A stretch of 6,114 nt of DNA, taken from NCBI GenBank assembly GCA_051005875.1, contig JBPCIX010000023.1:1-6114 (forward strand), read 5' to 3'. Positions 4,978-6,114 of this stretch are shown here, piece by piece. A program made the position numbers and the translations under genes. The number at the start of each line of letters is the position of its first letter. Within the stretch, counting starts at the first letter, position 1. The notes under the pieces are model-generated. The model saw nothing but the letters and a program-made list of their open reading frames with translations. It did no database searches and had not been told where the DNA came from. This DNA comes from JBPCIX01 sp051005875. Its GTDB lineage: Bacteria; Actinomycetota; CADDZG01; JAHWKV01.

Positions 4978-5796
4978 ATGTGGAAGTGCGGCGACTTTTC
5001 GCTCAATGTTCAGGATCGTTGTCACCTGATTGGGATCTTGAACGTCAATGCTGTATCGCATTTCCGATTTCAAGGCCAAGCGGCCTTGGATAAGGCCATC
5101 CAGATGGTCGAAGAGGGGGCCGACGTGATTGAGGTTGGCGGGGAATCAGCCCGGCCCGGAGCGACGCCGACCCCGGCAGTCGACGAGGCTGCGACTGTGA
5201 TTCCTGTTATTGAGGCTCTTGTCGAAAAGCTAAGAGTGCCCATAACGATCGACACAAACAAGGCTCTTGTGGCCCGGGCGGCCCTCGACGCCGGAGCCTC
5301 GATTGTTAACGACATCTCGTCGATGAGCGACTCCAAGATGGCGCCCCTTTTGGCCGGGCGCGAGTGCGGTGTAGTGCTCATGCATATGCGGGGCACTCCT
5401 TTGACGATGCAGCAAATGACCGATTACGACGATGTTGCAGGTGAGGTTGCTCGTTGGTTGTGCGCCAAGGCGGCGGAGGCCGAGGGTGCAGGCATCCAGC
5501 GAAACCGGATAGTCGTGGATCAAGGCCTTGGTCTGGCTAAGAATCGGCATCAATGTCTATCGCTCGTGAAGCGCATTTCCGAACTGGCGGCCATGGGCTA
5601 TCCGGTTCTGGTGTCGCCCTCGAATAAGTCGTTTATTGGCCGGACCCTCAACATTCCCCCCGCAAAGCGGTTGATGGGCACACTTGCCGTTGTGGCCTGG
5701 TCAGTTTCCGCAGGGGCGGGGCTGATACGGGTTCACGATGTGGGGAAGGCAAGCAGGGTGGTGAAAATGACCGAAGCTATTTTTCGCGCCCAATAG
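4978..5796 (+). CDS. folP: Dihydropteroate synthase-like protein (FolP family), atypical loop 1
   Basis: 272 residues from ATG 4978, the usual DHPS length. DHPS joins 6-hydroxymethyl-dihydropterin pyrophosphate to p-aminobenzoate in cytoplasmic folate synthesis. Family marks, numbered from that ATG: GILNV with N22; GGESARPGA at 54-62; TIDTNKALVARAALDAGAS with D92; NDIS with N111; LMHMRGTPLTMQ at 134-145; DQGLGLAKNRH with D181; NKSFIG with K217; and RVHD with R251 and H253. These keep most pterin and phosphate contacts. Departures are strong: the usual TPDSFSDGG loop 1 after LNV is NAVSHFRFQGQ, the Thr of GGESTRPG is Ala58, DPGIGFGK reads DQGLGLAK, and SRKSFIG reads SNKSFIG. It may be a true DHPS, a sulfonamide-tolerant one, or a FolP2-like paralogue with another role. 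A longer in-frame TTG start at 4933 would add 15 residues not typical of the family; 4978 is preferred, though it lacks a ribosome site. Confidence 0.85.
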   Translation: MWKCGDFSLNVQDRCHLIGILNVNAVSHFRFQGQAALDKAIQMVEEGADVIEVGGESARPGATPTPAVDEAATVIPVIEALVEKLRVPITIDTNKALVARAALDAGASIVNDISSMSDSKMAPLLAGRECGVVLMHMRGTPLTMQQMTDYDDVAGEVARWLCAKAAEAEGAGIQRNRIVVDQGLGLAKNRHQCLSLVKRISELAAMGYPVLVSPSNKSFIGRTLNIPPAKRLMGTLAVVAWSVSAGAGLIRVHDVGKASRVVKMTEAIFRAQ

Positions 5797-5803
5797 AAGG
5801 GCA

Positions 5804-6114
5804 CTAGGCGGAGCGGGTGCGGCTTTGGGCTCTCCGGCGATCGCCGAGCGGCAGAATCACCTTCCTTAGGCGAACGTTCTTGGGAGTAACCTCGACGCAC
5901 TCGTCTTCTGCGATGAACTCAAGAGCTTGTTCCAGCGACATAGGCCGGTGGGGGGAGAGGCGCACCAGCTCGTCGGCGCTGGACGCTCGCATGTTGGTGA
6001 GCTTCTTCTCTTTCACGGCGTTGACATCCATATCGTCGCCGCGGGAGTTCTCGCCGACGATCATCCCTTCATAAACTTCGGTACCCGGCCCGACGAGCAT
6101 TTCGCCGCGCTCAC
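5804..6114 (-). CDS. typA: GTP-binding protein TypA/BipA, C-terminal fragment
   Basis: The last 103 codons of a gene that begins beyond the right edge. TypA/BipA is a ribosome-associated translational GTPase, related to EF-G, that aids ribosome assembly and growth under stress such as cold. The fragment covers the unique C-terminal domain. It reads ERGEMLVGPGTEVYEGMIVG, then ENSRGDDMDVNAVKEKKLTNMRAS (split by the characteristic KKLTNMR motif), RLSPHRPMSLEQALEFI, DECVEVTPKNVRLRK and a basic tail ending in RTRSA. All are hallmark TypA sequences, closely matching E. coli BipA in order. The GTPase domain is outside the window. The TAG stop at 5806-5804 is 7 bp from the stop of the convergent folP-like gene, with no terminator-like structure between. 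The first in-window ATG (6100) is internal, not the start. Confidence 0.95.
   Translation of the reverse strand, partial: ERGEMLVGPGTEVYEGMIVGENSRGDDMDVNAVKEKKLTNMRASSADELVRLSPHRPMSLEQALEFIAEDECVEVTPKNVRLRKVILPLGDRRRAQSRTRSA

Noticed and set aside
4744..5079. Minus-strand open frame bridging the mobA and folP starts
   Set aside because: Arg-rich out-of-frame shadow of mobA and folP with no recognisable motif.
5797..5803. Terminator between folP-like gene and typA
   Set aside because: Only 7 bp lie between the stops and no inverted repeat with a T tract is visible around them.

Overview
The window looks like compact bacterial chromosome: seven protein-coding genes (two cut by the window edges), moderately high GC, very short or absent intergenic gaps, and frequent strand switches. 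The organism cannot be named from this sequence. The kinase N-terminus at the left edge (GHVEWIDFVRV) and a formate dehydrogenase-like gene paired with fdhD are patterns I associate with Actinobacteria and related high-GC lineages, but that is a weak inference. No tRNA, rRNA, CRISPR array, insertion sequence or phage gene was seen.

Left part (1-1191). A minus-strand pair consists of a small PUA/ASCH-like protein of unknown function (594 to 112) and, 7 nt after its stop, the N-terminus of a PfkB/ribokinase-family sugar kinase running off the left edge. Only 27 bp upstream and divergent lies a YdjA-like FMN nitroreductase (622-1191). That 27-bp gap holds an inverted repeat around a TATA-like core that could serve as a shared -10.

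Middle (1192-4928). A minus-strand two-gene operon for a molybdenum enzyme. The promoter-proximal gene is a fusion of MobA (adds GMP to molybdopterin) with FdhD (carries sulfur to the Mo cofactor). Its stop overlaps by ATGA the start of an FdhF/YdeP-type molybdopterin oxidoreductase, its probable client. Cofactor nucleotide attachment, sulfuration and the receiving enzyme are thus encoded by two coupled reading frames. The linker joining MobA and FdhD is encoded by a striking 24-position hairpin with G7/C7 arms, next to C8 and A6 tracts. Loss of one base in any of these tracts would stop translation soon afterwards and leave MobA alone.

Right part (4929-6114). A 49-bp divergent gap separates mobA-fdhD from a plus-strand dihydropteroate synthase-like gene (folP family). 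It keeps most catalytic residues but has lost the canonical loop-1 sequence and the conserved Thr of the GGESTRPG motif. It converges, with 7 bp between stops, on the C-terminus of the ribosome-associated GTPase TypA/BipA, which runs off the right edge.

The best candidates for a second look are the hairpin and homopolymer linker of mobA-fdhD, the fusion itself beside its client enzyme, and the atypical DHPS.
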